Shown: piece by piece, positions 43,779-51,221 of the stretch
Layout: every line of letters starts with the position of its first letter
How positions within the stretch are numbered: position 1 is the first letter of the stretch
NCBI RefSeq assembly: GCF_016907695.1
Contig: NZ_JAFBCK010000001.1
Coordinates: 5,506,001-5,570,000 of the forward strand
Reading direction: 5' to 3'
Length of the DNA stretch: 64,000 bases
Source of the DNA: Actinokineospora baliensis
Lineage (GTDB): Bacteria > Actinomycetota > Actinomycetes > Mycobacteriales > Pseudonocardiaceae
Program-made: the position numbers and the translations under genes
Notes under the pieces: model-generated
What the model saw: only the letters and a program-made list of their open reading frames with translations
Told to the model about the DNA's origin: nothing
Database searches by the model: none

Positions 43779-44333
43779 ATGCGCGCACTCCGAGCGATAC
43801 CGGCGGTCATCGCGGCGCTCCTGATCACCACCCTGGCCCCCGCGGCGGCCAACGCCGCGCCGCGGGCGGGCTGCCAGGAGATCTTCCCCCCTTTCGCCCA
43901 GCGGTGGAACGAGAAGCCGTGGGCCTACGGCTGCGCGATAGCCCCCGTCGCCGCCACGGCGGACGGGTCGTACCAGAACTTCGAGCGCGGGCAGATGGTG
44001 TCGTCGCCGCGCCACGGCCTGGTCATCTCCGGCTTCTGGTCGCACTACTGGGACAGCAGCGGCATGCACTACCGGATCGACTTCCAGTGGGGGCACCGCT
44101 ACCGGTACGACCTCTGGCAGATCCAACTGCACCGGGACAACACCTCCTACCAGGGGCAGTGGGAGTGCTTCCCGAACGACGGCCTGTGCAGCTCGACGGG
44201 CGGGATCTTCGGCTTCTACTACCTCATCGAACCCGGGCACTCGTACCAGTTCCGGGTCAGGGGTTGCTACCCGCTGCCCAGCGGCCGGCACTGCCCGGAG
44301 GGCTTGACGATCCCGGTCTGGCTCTGGTTCTGA
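43779..44333 (+). CDS. Small secreted cysteine-containing protein
   Basis: The ATG at 43779 follows GAGGGCGGA and begins a signal peptide (MRALRAIPAVIAALLITTLAPAAANA), giving 184 aa in total. The mature part starts GCQEIFPPFAQRWNEKPWAYGC and has LGFP-repeat-like features, six or so cysteines in spaced pairs and many aromatic residues (FWSHYWDSSGMHYRIDFQWG). It is likely extracellular and disulfide-stabilised. I do not recognise an enzymatic motif. No operon partner follows; a long hairpin lies 54 bp downstream. Confidence 0.72.
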   Translation: MRALRAIPAVIAALLITTLAPAAANAAPRAGCQEIFPPFAQRWNEKPWAYGCAIAPVAATADGSYQNFERGQMVSSPRHGLVISGFWSHYWDSSGMHYRIDFQWGHRYRYDLWQIQLHRDNTSYQGQWECFPNDGLCSSTGGIFGFYYLIEPGHSYQFRVRGCYPLPSGRHCPEGLTIPVWLWF

Positions 44334-44386
44334 CCACCCCGAACCGCGGCGAGCCAGTCACAGCAGGGGGACGGGCTCGTTGCGGA

Positions 44387-44460
44387 CCCGCCGCCCGTGT
44401 GGCACGACCGTTGCACTCTGTCGACCCGCAACGGGGAGCCGGTGCCACACGGGCGGCGGG
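44387..44460. repeat. 19-bp perfect inverted repeat with a nested 7-bp stem
   Basis: Arms 44387-44405 and 44442-44460 are exact inverted copies (CCCGCCGCCCGTGTGGCAC), and the 36-bp spacer contains its own inverted repeat (44408-44414 with 44428-44434). The combined cruciform lies in the 352-bp gap between the secreted-protein stop and the TetR stop. It may terminate both. Apart from it and a partial direct copy of CCACACGG(G)CGGCGGGGCGGG at about 44472, the gap (44334-44685) shows nothing. Confidence 0.75.
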
Positions 44461-44685
44461 GCGGGCAGAACCACACGGCGGCGGGGCGGGCCGAGCCGTG
44501 CGGGAGCGGGCTCGGGGGTGGGAGCAAGATCGAATCGGGATGAGCAGCCCCCGATATACAGCCTACCGGGGGGCACCGACAAGGACCGGTGGACGACGGG
44601 GCGGCTGTGGATAGACGGGGCGGCTGTGGACAACTGGGGGGCGCCCGCAGCGGTTGGACAGTGGCGGCAGGAGTTGGGCTGGGGA

Positions 44686-45291
44686 TCAGTGATCGGGGGC
44701 TACGAGGGCGAGGAAGTGGTCGACGGCGGCTTGGGCTTGGCGGCGGAGGTCCGGTGGGGGTGGGGGGTGTTCTCCCAGGAGGGCCCGGATCTGGTGGTCG
44801 CGGACCAGTAGGCCGTAGAGGAGGCGGAAGGACTCGGGTGGGTTGGGGACGTCGTTGGCGGCCAGGTAGGTCTCGATGAAGGGGCCGGTCGTGCGGCGGC
44901 CGTGGTGGAGGAGGAGGGCGGCCAGGTCGGGGTCGGCGATGGCGGCTCGGTTGATGGCCAGGGAGGGCGGGCTCAGGAGTAGGTGCAGGAGGCTTTCGGC
45001 GATGGCGGTCAGGCGGGGGCGGAAGGGGCCGGGGGTTTCCAGGGCGGCGGTGACCGCGGCGGCGACGGCGGCTGCTTGGCGGTGGATGAGTTCGGTGAGC
45101 AGGCCGGTGCGGTTGCCGAACCAGCTGTAGAGGCTCTCCTTGGACGAACCGGCTCTGGTCGCGACCGCTTGCATGGTCAGACCGTCGGAGCCGACCTCGA
45201 CCAGGAGGGACAGGGCGGCGTCCAGGGCTGCTTCGCGGCGGGCGGCTTGTTCGCCCGCGCGGGGCCTGCCGCGGCGGGGGTGGTCGGTCAT
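44686..45291 (-). CDS. TetR-family regulator
   Basis: The ATG at 45291 follows AGGAGA at 7 nt, giving 201 aa. The N-terminal HTH is typical: REAALDAALSLLVEVGSDGL, TMQAVATRAGSSKESLYSWFG and NRTGLLTELI. The C-terminal domain resembles TetR_C_7-type dimerisation and ligand domains. It is divergent from the DUF1772 membrane protein gene with a 91-bp intergenic region holding direct and inverted repeats, so it probably represses that gene and itself until an unknown ligand binds. Confidence 0.88.
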   Translation of the reverse strand: MTDHPRRGRPRAGEQAARREAALDAALSLLVEVGSDGLTMQAVATRAGSSKESLYSWFGNRTGLLTELIHRQAAAVAAAVTAALETPGPFRPRLTAIAESLLHLLLSPPSLAINRAAIADPDLAALLLHHGRRTTGPFIETYLAANDVPNPPESFRLLYGLLVRDHQIRALLGEHPPPPPDLRRQAQAAVDHFLALVAPDH

Positions 45292-45318
45292 GGGTGGTCT
45301 CCTGCTGGGGGGTGACAC

Positions 45319-45370
45319 AAATCCGAACCGGAGGGTACGGTTAAATCCGAACTCAACGGTTCGATTATAG
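45319..45370. promoter_or_regulatory. Candidate TetR operator and promoter
   Basis: The decamer AAATCCGAAC occurs twice 24 bp apart (45319 and 45343). Each copy begins an imperfect palindrome: AACCG-N7-CGGTT at 45326-45342 and CGAAC-N6-GTTCG at 45348-45363. A -10-like GATTAT (45363-45368) overlaps the second site just ahead of the DUF1772 gene. The AT-rich patch stands out against the surrounding DNA. Confidence 0.55.
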
Positions 45371-45382
45371 GGGGAACCCACC

Positions 45383-45910
45383 GTGTTCGACCGACTCTGC
45401 CTGTGGCTGGCCACCACCCTGATGGCCCTGATCGCGGGCTTCTTCTACGCCTACGCCTGCTCGGTGATGCCCGGCCTGGCGACCGTCGACGACCGGACGT
45501 TCGTCGAGGCCATGCGGGGGATCAACGCGGTGGTCCGCAACGTCGCCTTCGCGCCGAGCTTCTTCGGGGCGTTGCTGGTGACCGGCATCGCCGTCGCGCT
45601 GCAACTGCGCCTGCGCCGGGTCCTACCCTGGACCGCGGCGGCCCTGGTGCTCTACGCGGCGGCGTTCGTGCTCACGCTGGCGGTGAATGTGCCGCTCAAC
45701 GAGTGGTTGGCGACGGCGGACCTCGCCGATCCGGCGGCGGTGCGCGCGAGGTACGAGGGGCCCTGGATCACCTGGAACATCATCCGCACCGCACTGGCCA
45801 CCCTGGCGGTGGTGTGCCTCGTCGTCGTCGTCGCGCGGCGCGGGGCGGGCGCGTTGTCCGAAGTGGACCGATCGAGGCGCCCGGGTGTACCGGGCGCCTC
45901 GACGGGGTGA
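45383..45910 (+). CDS. DUF1772 (anthrone oxygenase-like) membrane protein
   Basis: The 175-aa protein starts at a GTG after AGGGGGA. Four transmembrane helices are evident (LWLATTLMALIAGFFYAYAC, a second near FFGALLVTGIAVAL, a third at AALVLYAAAFVLTLAV and a fourth at ALATLAVVCLVVVV). Between them are DUF1772 hallmarks MPGLATVDDRTFVEAMRGIN and NVPLNEWL. The family includes anthrone oxygenases such as TcmH-like proteins, but most bacterial members regulated by a divergent TetR gene have no known substrate. The final residues are encoded by a terminator-like hairpin. Confidence 0.82.
   Translation: MFDRLCLWLATTLMALIAGFFYAYACSVMPGLATVDDRTFVEAMRGINAVVRNVAFAPSFFGALLVTGIAVALQLRLRRVLPWTAAALVLYAAAFVLTLAVNVPLNEWLATADLADPAAVRARYEGPWITWNIIRTALATLAVVCLVVVVARRGAGALSEVDRSRRPGVPGASTG
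45872..45902. terminator. Bidirectional hairpin inside the 3' end of the DUF1772 gene
   Basis: A perfect 13-bp stem pairs 45872-45884 with 45890-45902 around a 5-nt loop. It is within the last codons of the forward gene, whose stop is only 3 bp from the stop of the convergent peptidase gene, so it can end both transcripts. Confidence 0.72.
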
Positions 45911-45913
45911 ACG

Positions 45914-47119
45914 TCAGCAGTTCGGGATGGTGGCGGTGGTGCTGATCAGGCCCGCAGCGACGTAGTCGGCGTCGGTGAGGCGGTACCAGACGTTGCTGTT
46001 GTTGACGGTGCTGCCGGTGGTCTTGCAGGAGATGGCCAGTGCGCGGCCGTTGGGGGCGGTGTACATCACCGAGCTCGCGGCGGAGTTGGTGTTGCTGCGG
46101 ACGTTGGCGCCGTTGGCGGAGTTGACGGTGCCCGCGTACGGCCCGCTGCCGGTGTAGCGGCCGTAGTTGTAGAGGGTGCCGCCGTCCTGGACCTTGGAGG
46201 TGCCGTGGGTGGCGAAGCCGTCGTAGTTGGAACCGTTGGTGTGGAAGGTCCAGCCGCCGATGGTCTTGCCGATGACGGACTCGAAGGCGAGGTTGTTGCG
46301 GTCGCCGGACCGGAGGGTGAAGTGGACGTGGGCGCCGTTGGCGCTGCCGCCGCACACGGTGTTGGTGCCCGCGGTCCCCAACTCGTACCCCTGGTCCACC
46401 GACGTGCCGTCCGCCGGGAAGCCGCTGCGCTGGTTCAGGTGGTAGTAACCCGTCGTGTACCCGTTGGCGTGCACGATGAGGATCAACGCCGTCTGGGTCG
46501 AGTTGGCGTCGACGCAGGCGCGGTAGATCCTGCCAGCGGCCGCGGCGCGGACCTGGGTACCGCTGCCGCCGAAGTCGAGCGAGCTGTAGAGCGACCCCTG
46601 ACCGTCGTTGGCGTGTGGACCGCCGCCCCAGCCGACGTTGCTGGAGGCGTTGACCGGTAGCGCCAGCCCGGTGTCGACCGAGCGCGCGGCGGCACCGGCG
46701 GCGGCGCGGTTCTGCTGGAACAGCCCCTTCTCCTCAGCGCTGACAACGGAGTTGGGCGCCTGGCGGGTCAAGGCGACGAAGGTCTCACTCCCGAGAACGC
46801 CGACCTGCCAGCGCCCGGCGACCCGGTGCGCTACGTAGAGGCTGGCGTCCGGCGCGTGGTCGCTCGCGTCGCCGGGGATCGTCGCGGCGCCGAAGGACCA
46901 GTCGCCGGTCGAGCGGCGGGACTCGACCACGGCGTGGCGCGCCAGGGCCGAGACGCCCCGCTGGGCGGCGACGGCGGGCCCGCGCTCGGCGAGCAGGGTG
47001 TCGGTCACGCTCTCGACGAGGCTGGGGCCTTGGGCGGCCTCGGCGGACCAGGGGATGAACGCGGCGAACGCCGTGGCGGCGACGATCGCGACGGCGGTGT
47101 GGCGGCGGGGACGTTTCAT
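45914..47119 (-). CDS. Secreted M23 metallopeptidase (LasA/beta-lytic-like) with SH3-like tail
   Basis: The ATG at 47119 has GGAGT 6 nt upstream and starts a signal peptide (RRHTAVAIVAATAFAAF...EAA). After a pro-region the M23A-type catalytic domain shows GGPHANDGQGSLYSSLDF, with the zinc His169 and the Asp as in LasA, then YHLNQRSGFPADG and the HxH motif AHVHF. The C-terminal about 75 residues (NGANVRSNTNSAAS to the end) resemble a bacterial SH3 wall-binding module. It should cleave glycine-rich or peptidoglycan cross-links outside the cell. Length is 401 aa. Confidence 0.87.
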   Translation of the reverse strand: MKRPRRHTAVAIVAATAFAAFIPWSAEAAQGPSLVESVTDTLLAERGPAVAAQRGVSALARHAVVESRRSTGDWSFGAATIPGDASDHAPDASLYVAHRVAGRWQVGVLGSETFVALTRQAPNSVVSAEEKGLFQQNRAAAGAAARSVDTGLALPVNASSNVGWGGGPHANDGQGSLYSSLDFGGSGTQVRAAAAGRIYRACVDANSTQTALILIVHANGYTTGYYHLNQRSGFPADGTSVDQGYELGTAGTNTVCGGSANGAHVHFTLRSGDRNNLAFESVIGKTIGGWTFHTNGSNYDGFATHGTSKVQDGGTLYNYGRYTGSGPYAGTVNSANGANVRSNTNSAASSVMYTAPNGRALAISCKTTGSTVNNSNVWYRLTDADYVAAGLISTTATIPNC

Positions 47120-47442
47120 GTCGGGACTCCGGCTGGACGCAGGGCAAGACACGGGCACCGAGCACGGGACCCGCTCGGGGCTCGTTCTTGTTGTCGGGGT
47201 TGTGGAGGCCCGAAAGCTACCCAGCGGCCCAGCCGACCTCCAGGGGTTTGTTACGCGTCGACCCGCGCACCCGTTCCCAACCGAACGCGCAGGTCAGGGG
47301 GTGTTGTTGGAAACAGATTTCCACTGCCGACCGATACCGCGTGAGGATCTCCCGTGATCAACGGCGGAGATCCCGGCCACGGTTCGAGTCGATCCGCGGC
47401 CGGATCCGGCAGGGTTCGGGGTGTCGACGAGGGGGGCGGACG
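47120..47442. other. Intergenic region between divergent peptidase and DedA genes
   Basis: These 323 bp contain a hairpin of 8-bp arms at 47345-47352 and 47366-47373 (GGATCTCC/GGAGATCC). Otherwise I see no gene or clear promoter. The peptidase leader side contains GCTGGGTAGC, which is not enough to call a riboswitch. Confidence 0.45.
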
Positions 47443-48114
47443 ATGGCCGACGGGGCGTTGATCGACGCGGTGCTGCCGGATGTGGCCGGGTTGCCGCCCG
47501 CGGCGGTGCTGGCCACCGTGTTCGTCGTGGCGTTCGCGGAGACGACGCTGGTGGTCGGGGTGCTGTTGCCCGGCGAGGTGCTGATCGCGGCGTGCATCGG
47601 CGTGCTCGGCACGGCGTGGACGCCGCTGGCGGGGGCGGCCGCGGCGCTGGGGTGCCTGAGCGGTCAGCTCACCGGCTACGCCATCGGCCGGGCGCTGGGG
47701 CCGCGGCTGCGGGAGAGCTGGATCGGGCGCCGCACCGGCCGGGCCCGCTGGAACCGGGCCGAGTCGGTGGTGCGCCGCTCCGGCGGGTGGCTGCTGGTCA
47801 CCGCCCGGTTCGTCGCCGTCCTGCACACGCTGGCACCGGCGCTGGCCGGGGTGTTGCGGATGCCCGCGCGCCGCTTCGCGTTGTTCGCCGCCCTCTCCTC
47901 GACCGCGTGGGCAGTGCTGTGGGCGACCGTCGGGGCCGCGATCGGGAGCCTCGTCGACGCGCAGGACCGGGGGTTGGTCACCTCGCTGCTGGTGGTCGCG
48001 GGCATCGCGATCGCGGCCGTGGTCGTCGGTTCGGCCGCGCGGATGAAGCTGGACGAGCCCGACGCCACCGCGTCCGAAGAGGACGATCGCGATATCGGGG
48101 CCACTGAGGACTGA
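47443..48114 (+). CDS. DedA/SNARE-associated family membrane protein
   Basis: The ATG at 47443 follows GGGGGGCGGA. The 223-aa protein has several hydrophobic helices and DedA hallmarks: ETTLVVGVLLPGEVLIAA near the N-terminus (the E...PGE motif) and the amphipathic re-entrant block VTARFVAVLHTLAPALAGVLRM. DedA proteins are thought to move lipids (undecaprenyl phosphate or phosphatidylethanolamine) across the membrane with proton coupling. The C-terminus is acidic and cytosolic. It is monocistronic as far as the sequence shows. Confidence 0.87.
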   Translation: MADGALIDAVLPDVAGLPPAAVLATVFVVAFAETTLVVGVLLPGEVLIAACIGVLGTAWTPLAGAAAALGCLSGQLTGYAIGRALGPRLRESWIGRRTGRARWNRAESVVRRSGGWLLVTARFVAVLHTLAPALAGVLRMPARRFALFAALSSTAWAVLWATVGAAIGSLVDAQDRGLVTSLLVVAGIAIAAVVVGSAARMKLDEPDATASEEDDRDIGATED

Positions 48115-48702
48115 TCAGTACCACTGTTCGCCCCGGTCCGGCGACTGGTGTGAACCCCTATCGATGACCCCAGTTGTCCAACGGCCATTCACCGGGTGGA
48201 TAGGGGCAGGCGCGCACAACGTGAATCGGTACCGCATACGTTGAGGACTGTCCAACCAGAACCCCTCTTGACCGCCAGAGACGTTGGCACTAAAGCGATC
48301 CGCGGTCAACCCGCCCGTTGCGCCGGTCGGTGGACAACAGGGTTCCTGGGACGCCGGGAGCGGCCGAACGAACACCGTGCTCCCTTCGGCCCAATTTGCC
48401 CACAATAGGTGCATTGGGTGCGCGGCTCGTGGTTCACTCGAATCGCACGATCGGGAGTGAACGGACACACCGCCCACACCAACTGGGCTACCCCCGAGCA
48501 CCCCGGCGGGCGCGCCACTCACCCAGCGCGACGGTGGTTTCCCGGTCATCCCAGGCAATCCCGTCGTTCACGGGTTCGACATCGACGTCGACCCTGGCTG
48601 TCATCCCCCGTACGACCCACCCGCACATCACACTCGCGAGCACCGCGCGGTGTGGCGCTTTGTGGCGCCCTCCGGCGGTGCCGCCCCCCATCCCTCGGAG
48701 AG
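48115..48702. promoter_or_regulatory. Long non-coding region upstream of the FT-NRPS-PKS cluster
   Basis: In these 588 bp I find no gene with coding character. Two inverted repeats stand out: CCCCTATC (48155-48162) with GATAGGGG (48199-48206), and GTTCACTC (48432-48439) with GAGTGAAC (48455-48462). The latter has a 15-bp spacer and looks like an operator for a dimeric regulator. TGTCCAAC also occurs twice (48175 and 48249). The region probably carries the cluster promoter, but no regulator gene for it is in the window. Confidence 0.45.
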
Positions 48703-49959
48703 GTGGACCTCGCCTTGTACGACGTCATCATCGTCGGTGCCCGGGTCGCCGGTGCGCCCACGGCCATGCTGCTGGCCAAGCACGGGCACCGCGTGCTGGT
48801 GCTGGACCGGGGCTCCTTCCCCAGCGACGCGGTCTCGACGCACTACATCCACCAAGCGGGCCTTGTGCAGCTGCAGAAGTGGGGGCTGCTCGACGAGGTG
48901 GTCGCCGCGGGAACGCCCGCCATCCGGCTGATGAACTACCGGCACGGCGACATCGACCTGATCGGGTTCGCCGACCCCATCGAGGGCATCGACGCCGTCT
49001 ACTGCCCGCGCCGCACGGTGCTCGACGAGATCCTGGTCAACGCCGCGCGCCGCGCCGGGGCCGAGGTCGTGGAGCAGTTCACCGTGACCGACCTGGTGTT
49101 CGGCGAGTCCGGCGAGGTGCTCGGCGTGCGCGGCCGCGAGGGCGACGGCGAGGTGCGGGAGCTGCGGGCCAGGCTGGTGATCGGCGCCGACGGCACGCAC
49201 TCGCAGGTGGCCAAGCGGGTGGGCGCCGAGCTCTACAACGTGCGGCCCGCCGCCGGGTTCATCTACTACTCGTACTTCTCCGGCGTCGACGACTGGGGCC
49301 TGCACCACAAGACCGGGTTCAACCACCGCTGGTTCGGCTCGTGGCCGACCAACGACGGGGTGACCATGGTCGCCACGATCTGCGCGCTCGACCAGCTCAA
49401 GGACTTCCGCTCCGACCCCGAGACCGCCTTCCAGGCCGTCATCGACGACGTCGAGCCCGCCATGGGCGCCCAGTTCCGCGACGCCGCGCGCCGGGCGGAA
49501 CCGCTGCGGCCCATGCGCTACCCGGACAACTACTACCGCCGCGCGCACGGCCCCGGCTGGGCGCTGGTCGGCGACGCCGGCTACCACAAGGACCCGATCA
49601 CCGGCTGGGGCATCACCGACGCGTTCCTGCACGCCGAGTTGCTGGCCGACCGGGCGCACGAGGGCCTGGCGGGCGAGCGCGCGATGGCCGACGCGCTGGA
49701 GGAGTACGTCAAGATCCGCGACGAGATCAGCGCGGGCGTCTACGACTTCACCACGGTCATGGCCTCGATGGAGCTGCCGCCGTTCTTCGACGCGGTGCTG
49801 CGCGCCATCGGCAAGACCCCGCACTGGACCAACAAGATGCTCGGCCTGATCGCGGGCGGCGTCGAGGACCACGAGATCTTCTCGCCGGACAACCTCGAGC
49901 GCATCTACCAGGACGCGGGCTTCCCCGAGGACAAGCGGATCTACGACCCGTCGGCCTGA
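48703..49959 (+). CDS. FAD-dependent oxidoreductase of the cluster
   Basis: Starts possible are GTG 48703 (used here, after GGAGAG) and TTG 48715. The 418-aa protein has the N-terminal dinucleotide-binding strand VIIVGARVAGAPTAML, where the second Gly of GxGxxG is replaced by Arg, as often seen in the geranylgeranyl reductase/halogenase-like branch. LVIGADGTHSQVAKRV and the FAD-ribityl motif LVGDAGYHKDPITGWGITDA follow. It lacks the tryptophan-halogenase WxWxIP motif, so a monooxygenase or dehydrogenase role is more likely. It lies 68 bp upstream of the Rieske oxygenase and is probably a tailoring enzyme of the hybrid synthase product. Confidence 0.85.
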   Translation: MDLALYDVIIVGARVAGAPTAMLLAKHGHRVLVLDRGSFPSDAVSTHYIHQAGLVQLQKWGLLDEVVAAGTPAIRLMNYRHGDIDLIGFADPIEGIDAVYCPRRTVLDEILVNAARRAGAEVVEQFTVTDLVFGESGEVLGVRGREGDGEVRELRARLVIGADGTHSQVAKRVGAELYNVRPAAGFIYYSYFSGVDDWGLHHKTGFNHRWFGSWPTNDGVTMVATICALDQLKDFRSDPETAFQAVIDDVEPAMGAQFRDAARRAEPLRPMRYPDNYYRRAHGPGWALVGDAGYHKDPITGWGITDAFLHAELLADRAHEGLAGERAMADALEEYVKIRDEISAGVYDFTTVMASMELPPFFDAVLRAIGKTPHWTNKMLGLIAGGVEDHEIFSPDNLERIYQDAGFPEDKRIYDPSA

Positions 49960-50027
49960 CCCGTCGCGGCCGACCCACCCCCCGTCGACCCCCTCCTGAC
50001 CGCGGTGCCACGAGGAGCCCAGCGCAG

Positions 50028-51221
50028 ATGACCAACAGCATGTTCGACCTGATCAGCGAGCAGGACGAGAACCGCCCGTACTTCGCCACCGGGGGTCGGG
50101 GCCGCACGCACGCGTTCTACACCGGCGAGGAGCAGTTCCGGCTGGAGATGGAGCAGGTGTACGGCAAGAAGTGGCTGCCGGTGGACCACGTGTCCCGCTT
50201 CCAGGAGAAGGGGTCCTACGCGACCCTCAACATCGGCAGCGGGTCGATCCTGCTCATCAACGGGGACAACGGGATCCAGGCCTACCACAACTACTGCCGC
50301 CACCGCGGCTACAAGCTGGTGGAGGAGCCCGCTGGCAAGCGGCAGAGCATCGTGTGCATCTACCACTGCTGGGTCTACGACCGCAACGGCAAGCTGAAGA
50401 GCCTCAACGGGACCTACTTCGACCACTTCTTCGACAAGGAGAAGAACGGGTTGCTGCCGGTGCGCACCGAGGTGCGCTTCGGGGTGGTGTTCGTCGCGTT
50501 CTCCGACGAGGCGGGCGACCTGGACGAGGCGCTCGGCGAGTTCGGCACCTTCGCCGCCGCCTACGACCTGGAGTCGCTGGTCTGCGCGCAGGCCAAGGAC
50601 TACCCGGTGGCGTCGAACTGGAAGCTGGTGGCGCACAACGTCAACGAGAGCCTGCACTTCCCCACCGCGCACAAGGACCTGCACAAGATCACCGACTTCG
50701 ACGACTCGGGCACCTACGAGCTGCGCGGCGACATCGTCGGCGCGTGGCAGGTGATCAGGTCGAAGTACAACTCGGTGTCGATGACCGGCCGCAGCGACCG
50801 GGCACCGATGCCCAACGTGCCGCCCGGCGACCTGCACAAGATCAACTGGATCACCATCCTGCCGAACCTGCTGTTCGGGTTCACCGCCGACTACGTGATG
50901 ATGCAGTGGGTCTGGCCGGAGAGCCCCGGCACCTGCACGGTGCGGCACTTCTGGCTGTTCCACCCGACCGAGACGGCCAAGCCGGACTTCTCGCACGAGG
51001 CCGTGTTCGCGTTGTGGGACAAGGCGAACTACGAGGACTGGGAGCTCTGCGAGCGCACCCACCGCGGCCTGTCGAACCCGATGTGGTCGCCAGGGCAGCT
51101 CTCGCTCGACGAGGAGGTCGTCTCCCAGATCGACCAGTGGGTGGCACAGCTGACCGAACCGGCCAGAACCGGCAACGGTGGCGGCGCGGAGAACAACGGC
51201 GCTGGGGCGGCTCGGTCATGA
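50028..51221 (+). CDS. Rieske non-heme iron oxygenase, alpha subunit
   Basis: The 397-aa protein starts after CGAGGAG. The Rieske [2Fe-2S] ligands are CRH (in NYCRHRGYK) and CIYH, 16 residues apart, and the mononuclear iron site is NVNESLHFPTAH with a distal Asp in LSLDEEV. The fold matches aromatic-ring-hydroxylating oxygenase alpha subunits, which hydroxylate, demethylate or desaturate using electrons from a reductase. No ferredoxin or reductase gene is adjacent, so electrons must come from elsewhere or possibly the FAD protein. Its stop overlaps the ATG of the giant synthase (ATGA), tying it to that pathway. Confidence 0.92.
   Translation: MTNSMFDLISEQDENRPYFATGGRGRTHAFYTGEEQFRLEMEQVYGKKWLPVDHVSRFQEKGSYATLNIGSGSILLINGDNGIQAYHNYCRHRGYKLVEEPAGKRQSIVCIYHCWVYDRNGKLKSLNGTYFDHFFDKEKNGLLPVRTEVRFGVVFVAFSDEAGDLDEALGEFGTFAAAYDLESLVCAQAKDYPVASNWKLVAHNVNESLHFPTAHKDLHKITDFDDSGTYELRGDIVGAWQVIRSKYNSVSMTGRSDRAPMPNVPPGDLHKINWITILPNLLFGFTADYVMMQWVWPESPGTCTVRHFWLFHPTETAKPDFSHEAVFALWDKANYEDWELCERTHRGLSNPMWSPGQLSLDEEVVSQIDQWVAQLTEPARTGNGGGAENNGAGAARS

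Noticed and set aside
47120..47240. c-di-AMP (ydaO-type) riboswitch in front of the M23 peptidase
   Set aside because: Such leaders are common for wall hydrolases, but only a short GCTGGGTAGC resemblance is present and the conserved pairing pattern is not seen.
48703..49959. Flavin-dependent halogenase
   Set aside because: The FAD-binding motifs fit the superfamily, but the WxWxIP halogenase motif is absent.
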